A stretch of 64,000 nt of DNA. Source: DASYLJ01 sp964432595 (GTDB lineage Bacteria; Desulfobacterota; Binatia; DP-6). Position 1 is the stretch's first letter; each line of letters starts with the position of its first letter. Below are positions 8,543 through 17,846 of the stretch, piece by piece. The stretch lies in contig CAYSOF010000013.1 in the NCBI GenBank assembly GCA_964432595.1, positions 62,001-126,000 of the forward strand. The letters are read 5' to 3'. Below the pieces are notes generated by a model. That model was not told the origin of the DNA, ran no database searches, and worked only from the letters and a program-made list of their open reading frames with translations. Position numbers and translations under genes: made by a program.

Positions 8543-9646
8543 GTGCCGGGGTCCGCCACGCTGGTCTGCTGCGCCGCCGCGATCGGTTACGGGCCCGCCA
8601 CGAAGCTCGCGCTGATCGCCGAGGCGTTGCGCGCCCAGGGCCTGCGGCCGGTGTTCCTCGGCGAAGGCAGCGCGCTCGAAGCGGCGCGGCGGAGCCCGGC
8701 GTTCGACGCCGTCGTCGCCGCCGCCCCCGACACGCCGGCGGCGCGCAAGCTGATCGCCGGCAGCGCCGGCGTGCTGTCGTCGATGGAGCGCGAGCACCTG
8801 CGCACCGCGCAGGCGTTCGGGCGGCCGACGTTCGTCGTCGACAGCCTGCTCTGGATGCGCGACCGTGTCCCGACGCCGTTCCGCGAGGCGACGCGGTACT
8901 GGGCGCAGGACTTCGTCGGCGTGCGAGAGCGCGCGCAGGGCGTGGCCGAGGTGGTGGGGCCGCTGCTGCCGCCGGGTCCGGTGGTGCGTGCGCCCGTCAA
9001 CCGGCTGGTCGTGGCGCTCGGCGGCGCGCCGTCGCCGTTCGCGGACGCGGCGGACGACGATGCGTGGGGCGACGTGCTCGTCGCCGGCGTGCGCGCGATG
9101 GCCGGGCGGTTCGCCGACGTCGTGTGTCTCTCGAGCGAGCGGACCGCGGCGCGGCTCGACGCGCGCCACGGTGGCCGCGGCATCGCGTTCGCGTCGGCGG
9201 CGCCCGCCGATGCGGCGTCGCTGCTGGCGTCCGCGTCGCTGGTGCTGGCGGCGCCCGGGCTCACGACGACGCTCGAATGCTTCCAGCTCGGCGTGCCGAC
9301 GGTGTTCCTGCCGCCGTTCTCGTACAGCCAGTGGTGGATCCTGAAGGTCCTGCGTGCGCGCCGGGTCGCGCCGCATGCGTATCACTGGGCCGACCGGACG
9401 CGGCGCGGGATGGTGACGCGCGGCATGTCGGAGGTCGGCCGCGGCGACGTCGTGCGTGCGGCCATGCGCGCACAGGTGCGGGGCATGACGCCGGCGTTCG
9501 TGGACGGGCTGTCCGCGATGCTGGCGCTCGACCACGACGCGCTGGCGGCACGGCAGCGGCGATTCGTCGCGCGGCTCGGCGAGAGCGGCGTGCCGGCGAT
9601 CGCCGGCGCGATCGCGGCCCGGTGCGCGGTGGGGAGCGCGGCGTGA
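8543..9646 (+). CDS. GT-B glycosyltransferase (MurG/MGT-like)
   Basis: 367 residues from GTG 8543, only 68 bp from the divergent PP-loop gene. The N-terminal Rossmann half begins VCCAAAIGYGPATKLALIAEAL, the glycine-rich entry of MurG/MGT-type enzymes. The C-terminal half holds APADAASLLASASLVLAAPGLTTTLECFQLGVPTVFLPP, the nucleotide-sugar binding region of GT-B enzymes. No membrane segment. Its stop overlaps the GTG of the following radical SAM gene (GTGA), so they form one operon. Likely transfers a sugar during glycan or glycolipid building together with the divergent operon; substrates unknown. Confidence 0.8.
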   Translation: MPGSATLVCCAAAIGYGPATKLALIAEALRAQGLRPVFLGEGSALEAARRSPAFDAVVAAAPDTPAARKLIAGSAGVLSSMEREHLRTAQAFGRPTFVVDSLLWMRDRVPTPFREATRYWAQDFVGVRERAQGVAEVVGPLLPPGPVVRAPVNRLVVALGGAPSPFADAADDDAWGDVLVAGVRAMAGRFADVVCLSSERTAARLDARHGGRGIAFASAAPADAASLLASASLVLAAPGLTTTLECFQLGVPTVFLPPFSYSQWWILKVLRARRVAPHAYHWADRTRRGMVTRGMSEVGRGDVVRAAMRAQVRGMTPAFVDGLSAMLALDHDALAARQRRFVARLGESGVPAIAGAIAARCAVGSAA

Positions 9647-10968
9647 CGTTCGACGTGGCGCGCATCGCCGCGGCGCTGGAAGGCGCGCTGCACGTTCCCT
9701 ACGCGCCGCCGCACATCTATCCGATGGCGGCGCCGGTGTTCGCGGCGGCCCCGGGCGCCGAGCGCACGCGGTCGGGCGACGGGCCGCTCGCCGTCTACGT
9801 CCACGTCCCGTTCTGCAACTACGCCTGCACCTTCTGCTTCTACGCGAAGCGCGTCGAGGACGACGTCGGCGTGAAGGCGCGCTACGTCGACGCCGTCGAG
9901 CGCGAGCTCGCGTGGATTCCGCCGGGCACGCCGTTGCGCCATCTCTACCTCGGCGGCGGAACGCCGACGTCGCTGCCGCCGGCGCTGCTCGACCGCGTGC
10001 TCGGCGCGGCGCTGGCGCGGACCGTGCCGGTGCCCGGGGCGCGCTGGAGCGTCGAGGGCAGCCCGGAGTCGCTGACGGAGGAGCACGTCGCGGTGCTGCG
10101 CGCGCGCGGCGTCGGCCGGGTGAGCGTCGGCGTGCAGACGCTCGACGCCGGCGAGCTCGACACCGTCCATCGCCGGCACGCGCCAGAACGGGCGCTCGAC
10201 GTGCTGCGCATGCTGGTCGCGTCGGGCTTCGTCGTGAACGTCGACCTGATGTACGGGCTTCCCGGGCAGACCGAGGCGACGTTCGCCGCCGCGTTCGCGG
10301 CGGTGACCGCGACGGGCGTCGACGCGGTCACGACCTACGGCTTGCGCGTCAACGAGCGTACGCCGGTGGCGCGCGCGCTCGACCCGGCCGAGCGGCTCGA
10401 CCTGCCGCGGAAGCTCCACTGGCGCGGCCACGTGAAGCGCACGGCGGACGCCCTCGGCCTGGTGCAGACGCGCTGGCACACGTTCGTGCGACCGGACGGC
10501 GGCCAGGCGCCGGGGCCGAACGCGCCCGACGACACGGGTAGCACGGGGGACCAGCTCGGCGCCGGGCCGAGCGCCCGCTCGCGGCTCGACGGAATCGTCT
10601 ACCGGAACGCGCCCGATCTCGACGTCTGGCTCACGCGCGTGACGTCGGGGACGAGCCCGGTTGCGGAGACGTTCGCCCTCGACGCGGACGACCGCCGGAT
10701 TCGCTTTCTCGGGCAGACGCTCGGCGACGGGCGCGTGCTGTCGCGGGCGGCGTGGATGGATGCGTTCGACACGCCGATCGACGCGGAGTTCGGCGCGGTG
10801 CTCGCGCGGCTGCGCGCCGGTGAGCTGATCGCGGACGAGCACGATGCGATCGTGCTCACGGAGACGGGCAAGCTCGTGCACGATCTCGTGACGCTCGCGT
10901 TCTACCCCCCGCGCACGCAGGCGTGGCTGGCCGAGCGACAGGCCGCCGCGCTGACGCGGCGCGGCTGA
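9643..10968 (+). CDS. Coproporphyrinogen III oxidase-like (HemN/HemW family) radical SAM protein
   Basis: 441 residues from GTG 9643, preceded by GGGGAG 6 nt upstream, which decides the start. The cluster motif is C58-x3-C62-x2-C65 (CNYACTFC), preceded by VYVHVPFC, the hallmark of HemN/HemW. The LYLGGGTPTSLP and SVGVQTLD segments are also standard for that family. It retains a HemN-like C-terminal helical part (about 330-430). The GT-B gene upstream overlaps it. HemN-like proteins outside heme pathways include heme chaperones, methyltransferases and cyclopropanases, so a role in modifying the glycan made by this locus is plausible but not shown. Cytosolic, binds a 4Fe-4S cluster and SAM. Confidence 0.85.
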   Translation: MTFDVARIAAALEGALHVPYAPPHIYPMAAPVFAAAPGAERTRSGDGPLAVYVHVPFCNYACTFCFYAKRVEDDVGVKARYVDAVERELAWIPPGTPLRHLYLGGGTPTSLPPALLDRVLGAALARTVPVPGARWSVEGSPESLTEEHVAVLRARGVGRVSVGVQTLDAGELDTVHRRHAPERALDVLRMLVASGFVVNVDLMYGLPGQTEATFAAAFAAVTATGVDAVTTYGLRVNERTPVARALDPAERLDLPRKLHWRGHVKRTADALGLVQTRWHTFVRPDGGQAPGPNAPDDTGSTGDQLGAGPSARSRLDGIVYRNAPDLDVWLTRVTSGTSPVAETFALDADDRRIRFLGQTLGDGRVLSRAAWMDAFDTPIDAEFGAVLARLRAGELIADEHDAIVLTETGKLVHDLVTLAFYPPRTQAWLAERQAAALTRRG

Positions 10969-10980
10969 TCCGACGCGCGC

Positions 10981-10998
10981 ACGGGCGGCGTCGCCCGT
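10981..10998 (+). terminator. GC hairpin after the radical SAM gene
   Basis: ACGGGCG and CGCCCGT form a 7-bp stem around GCGT, 12 bases after the radical SAM stop. No clear T-run follows (TTACGCG), so this is a weak terminator candidate. Confidence 0.4.
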
Positions 10999-11091
10999 TA
11001 CGCGAAATCGAGTGCTCGGCCCGTACGATTTCACGCTCTGTTGCTTGTCGCCCGTCGTTCCGTCTTGCTATGCCGCAATCAGGGGGGCGAC

Positions 11092-12975
11092 ATGCGAGAA
11101 CGCTTCGTCTGGTCCGTGGCTGCAATGATGTCTCTGGTCGCGACGACGGCCTGGGCGGTGGCAGGACGCCCGGACCCGTCGTTCGGCACGAACGGCATCG
11201 TGCTCGCGCCGGTGCTCGAGTACTCCTACGCGGAGAGCATCGTGCGACTGCCCGACGGCCGGCTGCTCGTCGGCGGCGAAGCGGGGCAACGGGTGCACCC
11301 GTATCACCGCGACATGATGCTGGCGCGTTTCAACGCCGACGGGACGGCCGACACGACGTTCGGCACCGACGGCGTCGTCGTCACGGTGGTCGGGATCCGG
11401 CGGAGCATCATCAAGTCGGTGATGCTGCAGCCCGACGGGAAGATCGTCGTCGTCGGCACGCTGGACGATCGGTATCCCGGCTCCGACGTCGTGCTGGCGC
11501 GCTACGAGGCCGACGGCGCGCTGGACGCGACCTTCGGCACGGGCGGGATCGTGGAGCTCGACCTCGGCGGTACCGACCGCGTCGCCACGGCGACGCTCGT
11601 GTCCGACGGCAGCATCCTGGTCGCGGGCCAGACGCAGCAGACGGGGCTGCCGGGCGGCGCGGACGGCATGGTGCTGCGCTTCGACGACGCCGGCGCGCTC
11701 GACGGCTCGTTCGGGACGGGTGGCGTCGCGCTTCTCGATCAGGGCGGGCGTCACGACAACCTCGGCGACCTCATGCGCGAGCCGGGCGGGCGGATCATCG
11801 TCGTCGGGACGTCGGCCGATGTGCCCAATCCGTTCACGTCGCCGTCCGTCGGCATCGTCGCGGCGCTGCTCGACGACGGCACGCCGGACGCGACGTTCGG
11901 GACGGCGGGCGTCACCGAGTTCTCGATCGACGTGCGCAGCCACGTCGCGAACGTCGTGCGCTTGTCGGACGGCGATCTCTTCATGCACGCAGGCGGCTCG
12001 CCGGGTGATGGCACCGGCTACAGCGCGCTCGTGCGCATGAACGGCGACGGGACGTACGACGGTGGATTCGGCGGCGGCGACGGCATCCTCATCCCGACCG
12101 CGCTGCGGTTCGCGATGCTCGCGATGCCCGACGATCGCGTGCTGGCGGCGAGCCCCGGGTTCCTCTGGGGGCACTGGGGGTCCATCGGGATCGAGCGCCT
12201 GCTGCCGAACGGCGCACCCGACACGTCGTTCGGCAACGCGGGAGAAGCGTCGCTGTATCCGGCGACCGGCGCCTACTTCAACGGTGGGTCGCTCGCGGTG
12301 GTGGCGGATGCCGACGGCTCGGCGGTCACCGTCGCGGGGTTCTTCTCGCCGGTCCCGATGGAGAGCGATCAGAGCCGGCAGCTCGCGCTGGCGCGCGTCC
12401 TGCTCGACGACGCCGCGTGCACCGCGCACGCCGACTGCGGTGCGTGCGAGCGTTGTGGCACCGGCGGGATCTGCGAGCGCGGGCCGCGAAGCGGCTGCGT
12501 GCGTCCCGACTTCCGTGGCGCGAAGGTGGCCTACGCGGGGGCTCCCGTGAAGCCCAAGATCCAGTGGAAGTGGCGGTCGGGCGTGGCGGCGCCCATCTTC
12601 GATCCGACGACGGACGACCTCTCGCTCTGCATGTGGTGGGGCGAGCGCTATCCGATCTACGAGTCGACGATTCCGGCCGGCATCGGGTGGAGCAGCAACG
12701 CGGCGGGCCTCAAGTTCAAGGACCGCGCGGGCACCAACTTCGGCATCCAGCAGGTGATCGTCGGCCGGAAGAAGATCTTCCTCAAGGCCAGGGGCGCGGC
12801 GATCCAGGCGAACCCGAACGGCTTCCCGGACGCGTTGCTGCAGCCGGGCGACGACGACATCGACCTCGAGGTGCAACTGCAGGCGTCGAACGGGGCCTGC
12901 CTCGCGGCCACGTATCCGCAGTCGGTGTTCACGACGACGTATCCGCAGCACGTGCGGACCGGCGTGGGGCACTAG
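11092..12975 (+). CDS. Secreted delta-60 repeat protein with Cys cluster and un-named C-terminal domain
   Basis: 627 residues from ATG 11092, chosen over an upstream TTG (11041) because AGGGGG sits 5 nt before it and a signal peptide follows directly (VAAMMSLVATTAWA). At least seven delta-60 units are visible, each with a signature such as PDPSFGTNG, ADTTFGTDG, LDATFGTGG, LDGSFGTGG, PDATFGTAG and PDTSFGNAG, predicted to form a beta-propeller or beta-solenoid (about 25-440). A Cys-rich linker (about 443-473) precedes an extra domain (about 475-627) with motifs IQWKWRSG, LSLCMWW, STIPAG, GLKFKD and VQLQASNGACLAATYPQ. That domain also occurs in the sulfatase and metalloprotease genes of this window. 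Extracellular; ligand unknown. Confidence 0.85.
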   Translation: MRERFVWSVAAMMSLVATTAWAVAGRPDPSFGTNGIVLAPVLEYSYAESIVRLPDGRLLVGGEAGQRVHPYHRDMMLARFNADGTADTTFGTDGVVVTVVGIRRSIIKSVMLQPDGKIVVVGTLDDRYPGSDVVLARYEADGALDATFGTGGIVELDLGGTDRVATATLVSDGSILVAGQTQQTGLPGGADGMVLRFDDAGALDGSFGTGGVALLDQGGRHDNLGDLMREPGGRIIVVGTSADVPNPFTSPSVGIVAALLDDGTPDATFGTAGVTEFSIDVRSHVANVVRLSDGDLFMHAGGSPGDGTGYSALVRMNGDGTYDGGFGGGDGILIPTALRFAMLAMPDDRVLAASPGFLWGHWGSIGIERLLPNGAPDTSFGNAGEASLYPATGAYFNGGSLAVVADADGSAVTVAGFFSPVPMESDQSRQLALARVLLDDAACTAHADCGACERCGTGGICERGPRSGCVRPDFRGAKVAYAGAPVKPKIQWKWRSGVAAPIFDPTTDDLSLCMWWGERYPIYESTIPAGIGWSSNAAGLKFKDRAGTNFGIQQVIVGRKKIFLKARGAAIQANPNGFPDALLQPGDDDIDLEVQLQASNGACLAATYPQSVFTTTYPQHVRTGVGH

Positions 12976-12980
12976 CGCCC

Positions 12981-14999
12981 CTACGAGCGCGTCGGCGACG
13001 TCTTCAGCGTCTCCAGGTCGGCGCGGAGCTGCGTCGCCGATGCGGTGAGCTCGGAGCGGACCGCCTCCGCGATCGCGGCGGCGGTCTTCTTCGCGCCGAG
13101 CTTCTTGCCGAAGCCCTTCACCGCCTTGAGCACCTTGCGCACCGCCGCCTTCGCGGGGCCGTCCTTGCCCTGACCGAGGAGGGCGGCGGCGCGGTCCGTC
13201 TGCGTCGTCGCGGCGCGGAGTCGGGCGAGCAGCGGCTTGCCGGGCTTGCCGATCTGCAGCCCGGTGACCGTGCCGGCCATCGCGGCGAGACGGCAGCGCA
13301 CCGAAGCGAGCGTCGGTGCGGTCGTGCACCCGCCGCCGCCACCACCTCCGCCGCCCGTCGGCGCGCGGCGCTCGATGATCGAGCCCGCCGCGTGCTCCGT
13401 GGCGAGCGGACGGTCGATCAAGATCGAGCCGAAGCCGGTGACCGTCGCCTGCTCGGCGCGCGGCGTGCCCGCCTCGACGATGACCGTGTCGCCGATCGAC
13501 ACGAAGTCCGAGTGCAGGACGTCGAGCGACGTGGCGCCCGCCGCCGCCGTCGAATTCAGGATGGTGCGGTTGGCGTCGAGCTTGATGACGGGCGTGCCCT
13601 TCACGTGCGCCTTCTGCATGGTCGGGCTCACGGCGACGGCCTGCGCGGTGACGACGCCCGCGGTGACCTGTTCGGCGTCGGCGGTGCACGGGTCGACGAC
13701 GAGGCCGTCGCCGGGCACGATGCCCGCCGTCGACTCGAGCTGCAGCGTGTCGCCGGCCGACGTCGCGGAGAGCACGGTGAAGACGTCGAGCCCGCATACC
13801 GACGTCGGTGGCGGCGGGATCGGATCGGACGTGACCTGGACGGCAACCTGCACGCTGTCGAAGCGCGACTCCTGGTACGGCGTCGTGCCGTTCACGGCCG
13901 ACTGGAGCTGGACGGTGCCGACGGCGATGCCGCGCACCGGCACGTCGAACACGCGCGTCTCGCCCGGCTGTATGGCGAACCCGGCGGCGTCGGGGACGGG
14001 GATCGGCTCCAGGAGGTCGATGTCGCCGGCGTTGGCCAGCGGCAGGATGCGAAGCGGCGCGCCCTGGAAGAACGTGATCGCGTTGACGGGACCGACGCCC
14101 TCGGTCGACGCCGTCACCGTGACGCGGATGAGCTCTTCCTCGTCGACGGAGATCAGATTGTCGCCGCCGAGCACCTCCGCGGTGACGGACAGCTCCGGAC
14201 TGTAGGTTCGGGTGACCGACGTCGTGACGTCGGCGTCCTCGATCACGACGCGTTTCACGGTCCACGGCGTGGCCGTCGCGCGGAGCTTGCCCGTGGGGCT
14301 CTGCGTGCGCAGCGGCATCACGTCCCACGTGCCGTTCGGCAGCGTGGCGACGAAGTCCTCGATCGGCGCCGTCATGACGACGCAGGCGGGCACCGTGCGC
14401 GTCGGGAGCCACGTCGTGATGAGCTGGTTCGTGGAGATGCAGTCGCCGGCGACCGGGTCGGCGCCGTCGCGGACGGCGAACATGCTGAAGGGCACGTCGC
14501 CCTCGGGATCGACGTAGCCGACGCGGAGCGAGAACAGCTCGACGTCGGTGCCGACCAGGTAGCTGATGCCGCCGGTGACCGCGCCGCCGACGTACCGCTC
14601 GAACTGGATGAGCTGGTAGAAGCCGGGTGAGGTGATGCCGTGCCCGGGCGGCGGATCGAAGTCGATGGTGCAGGAGCCCGGCGTCCCGCTGCTCAGGGGA
14701 CGCGTCGGCTCGCCGGAGAGCCCGCCGTACTGGCCGCATTGTCCCGGGACGGCACTGAAGTGGCCGCTGACGTTGAAGAAGGTGGCGCCGTTGTAGATGC
14801 AGCCCGCGTCGCCGCAGCTGATGGCGTGCTCGAAGTCCGTCATCCCGACCGCGCCCGTCAGCGTGAAGCGCTCGCCGGGCTCGACGAGCACCGGGACGGG
14901 CGGCGAGAACGCGCAGATGAGACACGGGTCGGGGACGGGCGGCGGGATGGCGCCGGCGGTGCCGGCAAGAAGCAGGAGAGCGGCGAGCAGCGGGCGCAT
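12981..14999 (-). CDS. Secreted multidomain protein with poly-Gly linker and helical tail
   Basis: 672 residues. A signal peptide (MRPLLAALLLLAGTAGA) is followed by a Pro/Cys-rich start (CLICAFSPPVPV) and beta-rich domains with no enzyme motif that I recognise (about 30-425). Next comes a region (about 425-545) with beta repeats such as GDTLQLES and GDTVIVEAGTP. A run of about ten glycines (about 546-556) joins this to a 115-residue tail of Ala/Lys/Leu-rich helices beginning CTTAPTLASVRCRL. Its stop is 5 bp from that of the convergent delta-60 gene. Exported; possibly a cell-surface or appendage component. Helical tails of this kind end two other secreted proteins here. Confidence 0.75.
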   Translation of the reverse strand: MRPLLAALLLLAGTAGAIPPPVPDPCLICAFSPPVPVLVEPGERFTLTGAVGMTDFEHAISCGDAGCIYNGATFFNVSGHFSAVPGQCGQYGGLSGEPTRPLSSGTPGSCTIDFDPPPGHGITSPGFYQLIQFERYVGGAVTGGISYLVGTDVELFSLRVGYVDPEGDVPFSMFAVRDGADPVAGDCISTNQLITTWLPTRTVPACVVMTAPIEDFVATLPNGTWDVMPLRTQSPTGKLRATATPWTVKRVVIEDADVTTSVTRTYSPELSVTAEVLGGDNLISVDEEELIRVTVTASTEGVGPVNAITFFQGAPLRILPLANAGDIDLLEPIPVPDAAGFAIQPGETRVFDVPVRGIAVGTVQLQSAVNGTTPYQESRFDSVQVAVQVTSDPIPPPPTSVCGLDVFTVLSATSAGDTLQLESTAGIVPGDGLVVDPCTADAEQVTAGVVTAQAVAVSPTMQKAHVKGTPVIKLDANRTILNSTAAAGATSLDVLHSDFVSIGDTVIVEAGTPRAEQATVTGFGSILIDRPLATEHAAGSIIERRAPTGGGGGGGGGCTTAPTLASVRCRLAAMAGTVTGLQIGKPGKPLLARLRAATTQTDRAAALLGQGKDGPAKAAVRKVLKAVKGFGKKLGAKKTAAAIAEAVRSELTASATQLRADLETLKTSPTRS

Positions 15000-15089
15000 G
15001 GCGCACCGTAGCGAGCCGGGCAGGGTGTGTCGTCGGCGAATCAACGTATGCCGACACGCACGACGCGGACAGGGAGTACCAGGCAGCCA

Positions 15090-15302
15090 ATGACGATCGA
15101 ATACGACCGCACGACGGACACGCTGACCCTGGTGCTGCGGCGCGGCGCGTGCCGCCTCGAGACGGCGGCGATCGAGAGCGAGGGCGACGAGCGGACGTGT
15201 CAGGCGACCATCGGCACGGCGACGTACGAATTCGCCAAGGCGCTCGGCGGCGCGGCGCGAAAGTGCGCCGACAAGGCCGGCAAGGTGCTGACGGCAGGCT
15301 AG
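15090..15302 (+). CDS. Small hypothetical protein (70 aa)
   Basis: The start MTIEYDRTTDTLTLVL resembles the first beta-hairpin of DUF2283-type small proteins, but the remainder (ending in a Lys/Ala-rich helix, KCADKAGKVLTAG) does not. ATG 15090 is preferred to 15027 because the upstream codons look non-coding. It is divergent from the gene at 12981-14999 and ends 2 bp before the convergent GTPase stop. No function proposed. Confidence 0.45.
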   Translation: MTIEYDRTTDTLTLVLRRGACRLETAAIESEGDERTCQATIGTATYEFAKALGGAARKCADKAGKVLTAG

Positions 15303-15304
15303 GG

Positions 15305-16222
15305 TTACTGAGGAACGACGAGGCGACGCGCACGCGCGGTGAGCTCGCGCGTATCGAACCCGCGGCCGATGGCGACGAGCACGCTCGCGCCGTCGCTCGC
15401 GGGGGCGTCGTCGGGCTCGATCTCGTAGCGTCCGCCCACGGCGTGCACGGACAGCCAGGTGCCGTCGCGCGTGTGGACGCGTCCCTTCGCGCGCAGCACG
15501 CCGGCGGGCAAGTCGTAGAGGAACGTCTCCAGCGCGTCGTCGTCGAGCGCGGCGGCGACGCGGAAGGTCCAGGTCTCCCACGGCACCCCGTGCACGTGCG
15601 CGTTCGGCGGCGTCGGATCGTGTGGGCCGGCGCCGACGTCGAGCAGCACGTCCCACGGCGTCGCGCCACGCGGCGCCACCAGGATCCGGGCGCGCGGGTT
15701 CAGGTCCCGGACGAGAGCCGCGACGGCGGCTCCATCGTCGTCCACCAGATCGAGCTTGCTCGGCAGCACGACGTCGGCCCGCGCGATCTGGAGATCGACC
15801 TCGGCCGCCTCCGCCCGCAGACGGGCGAGCAGCGTGGCGTCCACGACCGTCACGACGGCGTCGACGCGCCAGCGCGCGCGGAGATCGCCGCGCTCGAGGA
15901 GCCACGTCACCGCCAGCGGATCGGCGATGCCGGTCGTCTCGATGACGAGATGGTCGATCCCGCCGCGCTCCGACAGGCCTGCCAGCGTCGCCGCGAGATC
16001 GTCGTTCAGGGCGCAGCAGACGCAGCCGCCGTCGATCTCGACGAATTCCTCGGCGCCGTCGACGCCTTCGACGCCGACCGTGCCCAGCTCGTTCATGACG
16101 ACGCCGACGCGCCGGCCGCGCGGATCGCGCAGCAGCTCGTTGAGACGCGTGGTCTTGCCGCTCCCGAGGAAGCCCGAGAGCACGGTGACGGGGATGCGCT
16201 GCACCACGCGCTCGCTTAGCAC
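15305..16222 (-). CDS. CobW/G3E family GTPase (metal chaperone-like)
   Basis: 305 residues from GTG 16222 (an internal GTG 15 nt later is possible). Walker A GFLGSGKTT (about 17-25), the metal-binding GGCVCCALNDDL (CxCC, about 64-75), ETTGIADP switch region and SKLDLVDD (NKxD-like guanine-specificity motif, here SKLD) are all present, followed by a CobW C-terminal domain (about 190-300) with HVHG. G3E proteins of this type insert or deliver metals such as Zn or Co. The window has no metalloenzyme partner beside it, so the metal is unknown. Cytosolic. Confidence 0.9.
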   Translation of the reverse strand: MLSERVVQRIPVTVLSGFLGSGKTTRLNELLRDPRGRRVGVVMNELGTVGVEGVDGAEEFVEIDGGCVCCALNDDLAATLAGLSERGGIDHLVIETTGIADPLAVTWLLERGDLRARWRVDAVVTVVDATLLARLRAEAAEVDLQIARADVVLPSKLDLVDDDGAAVAALVRDLNPRARILVAPRGATPWDVLLDVGAGPHDPTPPNAHVHGVPWETWTFRVAAALDDDALETFLYDLPAGVLRAKGRVHTRDGTWLSVHAVGGRYEIEPDDAPASDGASVLVAIGRGFDTRELTARARRLVVPQ

Positions 16223-16313
16223 CCGACGCCGCGGTGGGCGATGGGCATGGCCCGGCGCGGTGACCGCGGCTTCGCGGCTTTACACGCATGAGGGAGGGCA
16301 GTAGGAGCCGCGA

Positions 16314-17846
16314 GTGCCTTCCGCGCTCTCTCCCGCGCTCTCTCCGACGATCGATCCCGTCCGCGTCGAGCTGGCCGTTCCCGCGTCGGCCGACCTGCTG
16401 CCTCTCGCGACCCGCTTCCTCGACGACGTCGTGGCGCTCGCCGGCTTTCGCGACGCCGACGCCGCGCGGCTGGTCGCGGCCGCCGGCGAGGCGTGCGCCA
16501 ACGTCGTCGATCACGCCTTCGCACCGGATGAGACCGGCCGCTACACGGTGGTGGCGGAGATCACGCCCGCCGATCTCGTGATCGAGGTCCACGACAACGG
16601 CCTCCCCGTCGATCCACATGCGGCCGACGAGGAGGGGCTCGAGGTGTCGCGCCCGCGCGCCAGCAAGGCCGGAGGGATGCGGCTCATCCGCGACGCCGTC
16701 GATTCCCTCACCTGGGTGCCGCGCGGACGGGCCGGCAAGGCGCTGCGTCTGGTGCGACGCCGACCGCAGCCCGACGTCACGGCGTGCCTGCCCGCGGACC
16801 AGCTCCAGCGCTTCAGCGAGGACGAGCCGCTCGCGCCCGAGCAGGAGTACGCCATCGAGTCGTTCGCCGGCAGCGACGCGATCGGCATCGCGCGCTGCAT
16901 CTATCGCGCCTACGGCGACACCTACCTGCACGACGACTGCTACGTGCCGGAGCGCCTCGTGCATCTGAACGCCAGCGGCGCGCTGGTGTCGATCGTGGCG
17001 CGCGACGCCGGCGGCGACGTCGTCGGCCACTACGCGCTCGAGCGGTTCGACGGCGGGCGTGTTGCCGAGCGCGGCATGGCGGTGGTGCACCCCGCGCATC
17101 GCGGGCGCGACCTGATGGGACGCATGCGCTCGCTGCTCGAAGCGCAGGCGCGTCGCATCGGCCTCGCGGGCGTCTACAGCCACGCCGTCATGCGGCATGC
17201 CTACAGCCAGAAAGTGAACGAGAGCTTCGGCTCCGACGTCTGCGGCGTGCTGCTCGGCGCGGGGCCGAGCGAGATGCGCTTCAAGGGGATCGGCACGTCG
17301 GTGCCCACCGACCGGCTGAGCTTCGTGCTCTATTTCTCGTATGTCGACGCGCCGCCGGGCGGCATCGCGGTGGAGGTGCCGGAGCGGCACCGGGCGCTGG
17401 TGCAGCGCCTCTATGGCGGGCTCGGCGTGGCGGTGCGGTTCGTGGCGCCGCTGCCGCCGGCCGCCGGGGACAGCGTCGTCGACGTGCGCTACAGCCACAC
17501 GCTCGACGCGGGCACGATCCACGTGCACCGCATCGGACCGACGACCGCGGCCGAGGTGCGACGGAGCGCGCGCGATCTCGCGCGTGTGGTCGGCGCCGAG
17601 GTGGTGCACCTGTACGTGCCGATGGCGCAATCCGGCGCGGCCGCGCTGTGCGAAGAGGCCGCCGCCTGGGGCTTCGGCTTCGGCGGCATCGGGCCGGCGT
17701 TCGCGAAGGATGGCGACGCGCTCGTGCTGCAGTGGCTCGCGCGGCCCGTCGACGTGGCGTCGCTCGCGGTGGCGACGCCGTTCGTCGGCGAGCTCGTCGA
17801 GTACGTCGAGCGGGACCGGGCGCGCGTCGCGACGACGTCGGCGTGA
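16314..17846 (+). CDS. HATPase (anti-sigma-like) - GNAT acetyltransferase fusion
   Basis: 510 residues from GTG 16314 (AGGAG 6 nt before). The N-terminal 140 residues form a GHKL ATPase of the RsbW type: GEACANVVDHAF (N box, about 58-69), VIEVHDNGLPVDP (G1) and GGMRLIRDAVD (G2). From about 155 a GNAT-like domain follows, with VVGHYALERF, GMAVVHPAHRGRDLMGRM (acetyl-CoA loop, about 250-267) and AYSQKVNESFG, and a further domain of about 180 residues that I do not recognise. RsbW-type kinases phosphorylate anti-anti-sigma proteins; joining one to an acetyltransferase suggests a single-protein stress or signalling switch. No STAS partner is visible nearby. The TGA directly abuts the stop of the convergent oxidoreductase gene. 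Confidence 0.82.
   Translation: MPSALSPALSPTIDPVRVELAVPASADLLPLATRFLDDVVALAGFRDADAARLVAAAGEACANVVDHAFAPDETGRYTVVAEITPADLVIEVHDNGLPVDPHAADEEGLEVSRPRASKAGGMRLIRDAVDSLTWVPRGRAGKALRLVRRRPQPDVTACLPADQLQRFSEDEPLAPEQEYAIESFAGSDAIGIARCIYRAYGDTYLHDDCYVPERLVHLNASGALVSIVARDAGGDVVGHYALERFDGGRVAERGMAVVHPAHRGRDLMGRMRSLLEAQARRIGLAGVYSHAVMRHAYSQKVNESFGSDVCGVLLGAGPSEMRFKGIGTSVPTDRLSFVLYFSYVDAPPGGIAVEVPERHRALVQRLYGGLGVAVRFVAPLPPAAGDSVVDVRYSHTLDAGTIHVHRIGPTTAAEVRRSARDLARVVGAEVVHLYVPMAQSGAAALCEEAAAWGFGFGGIGPAFAKDGDALVLQWLARPVDVASLAVATPFVGELVEYVERDRARVATTSA

Noticed and set aside
13237..14630. Plus-strand frames antisense to the Gly-linker gene
   Set aside because: Antisense to a well-formed secreted protein; no motif and low-complexity composition.
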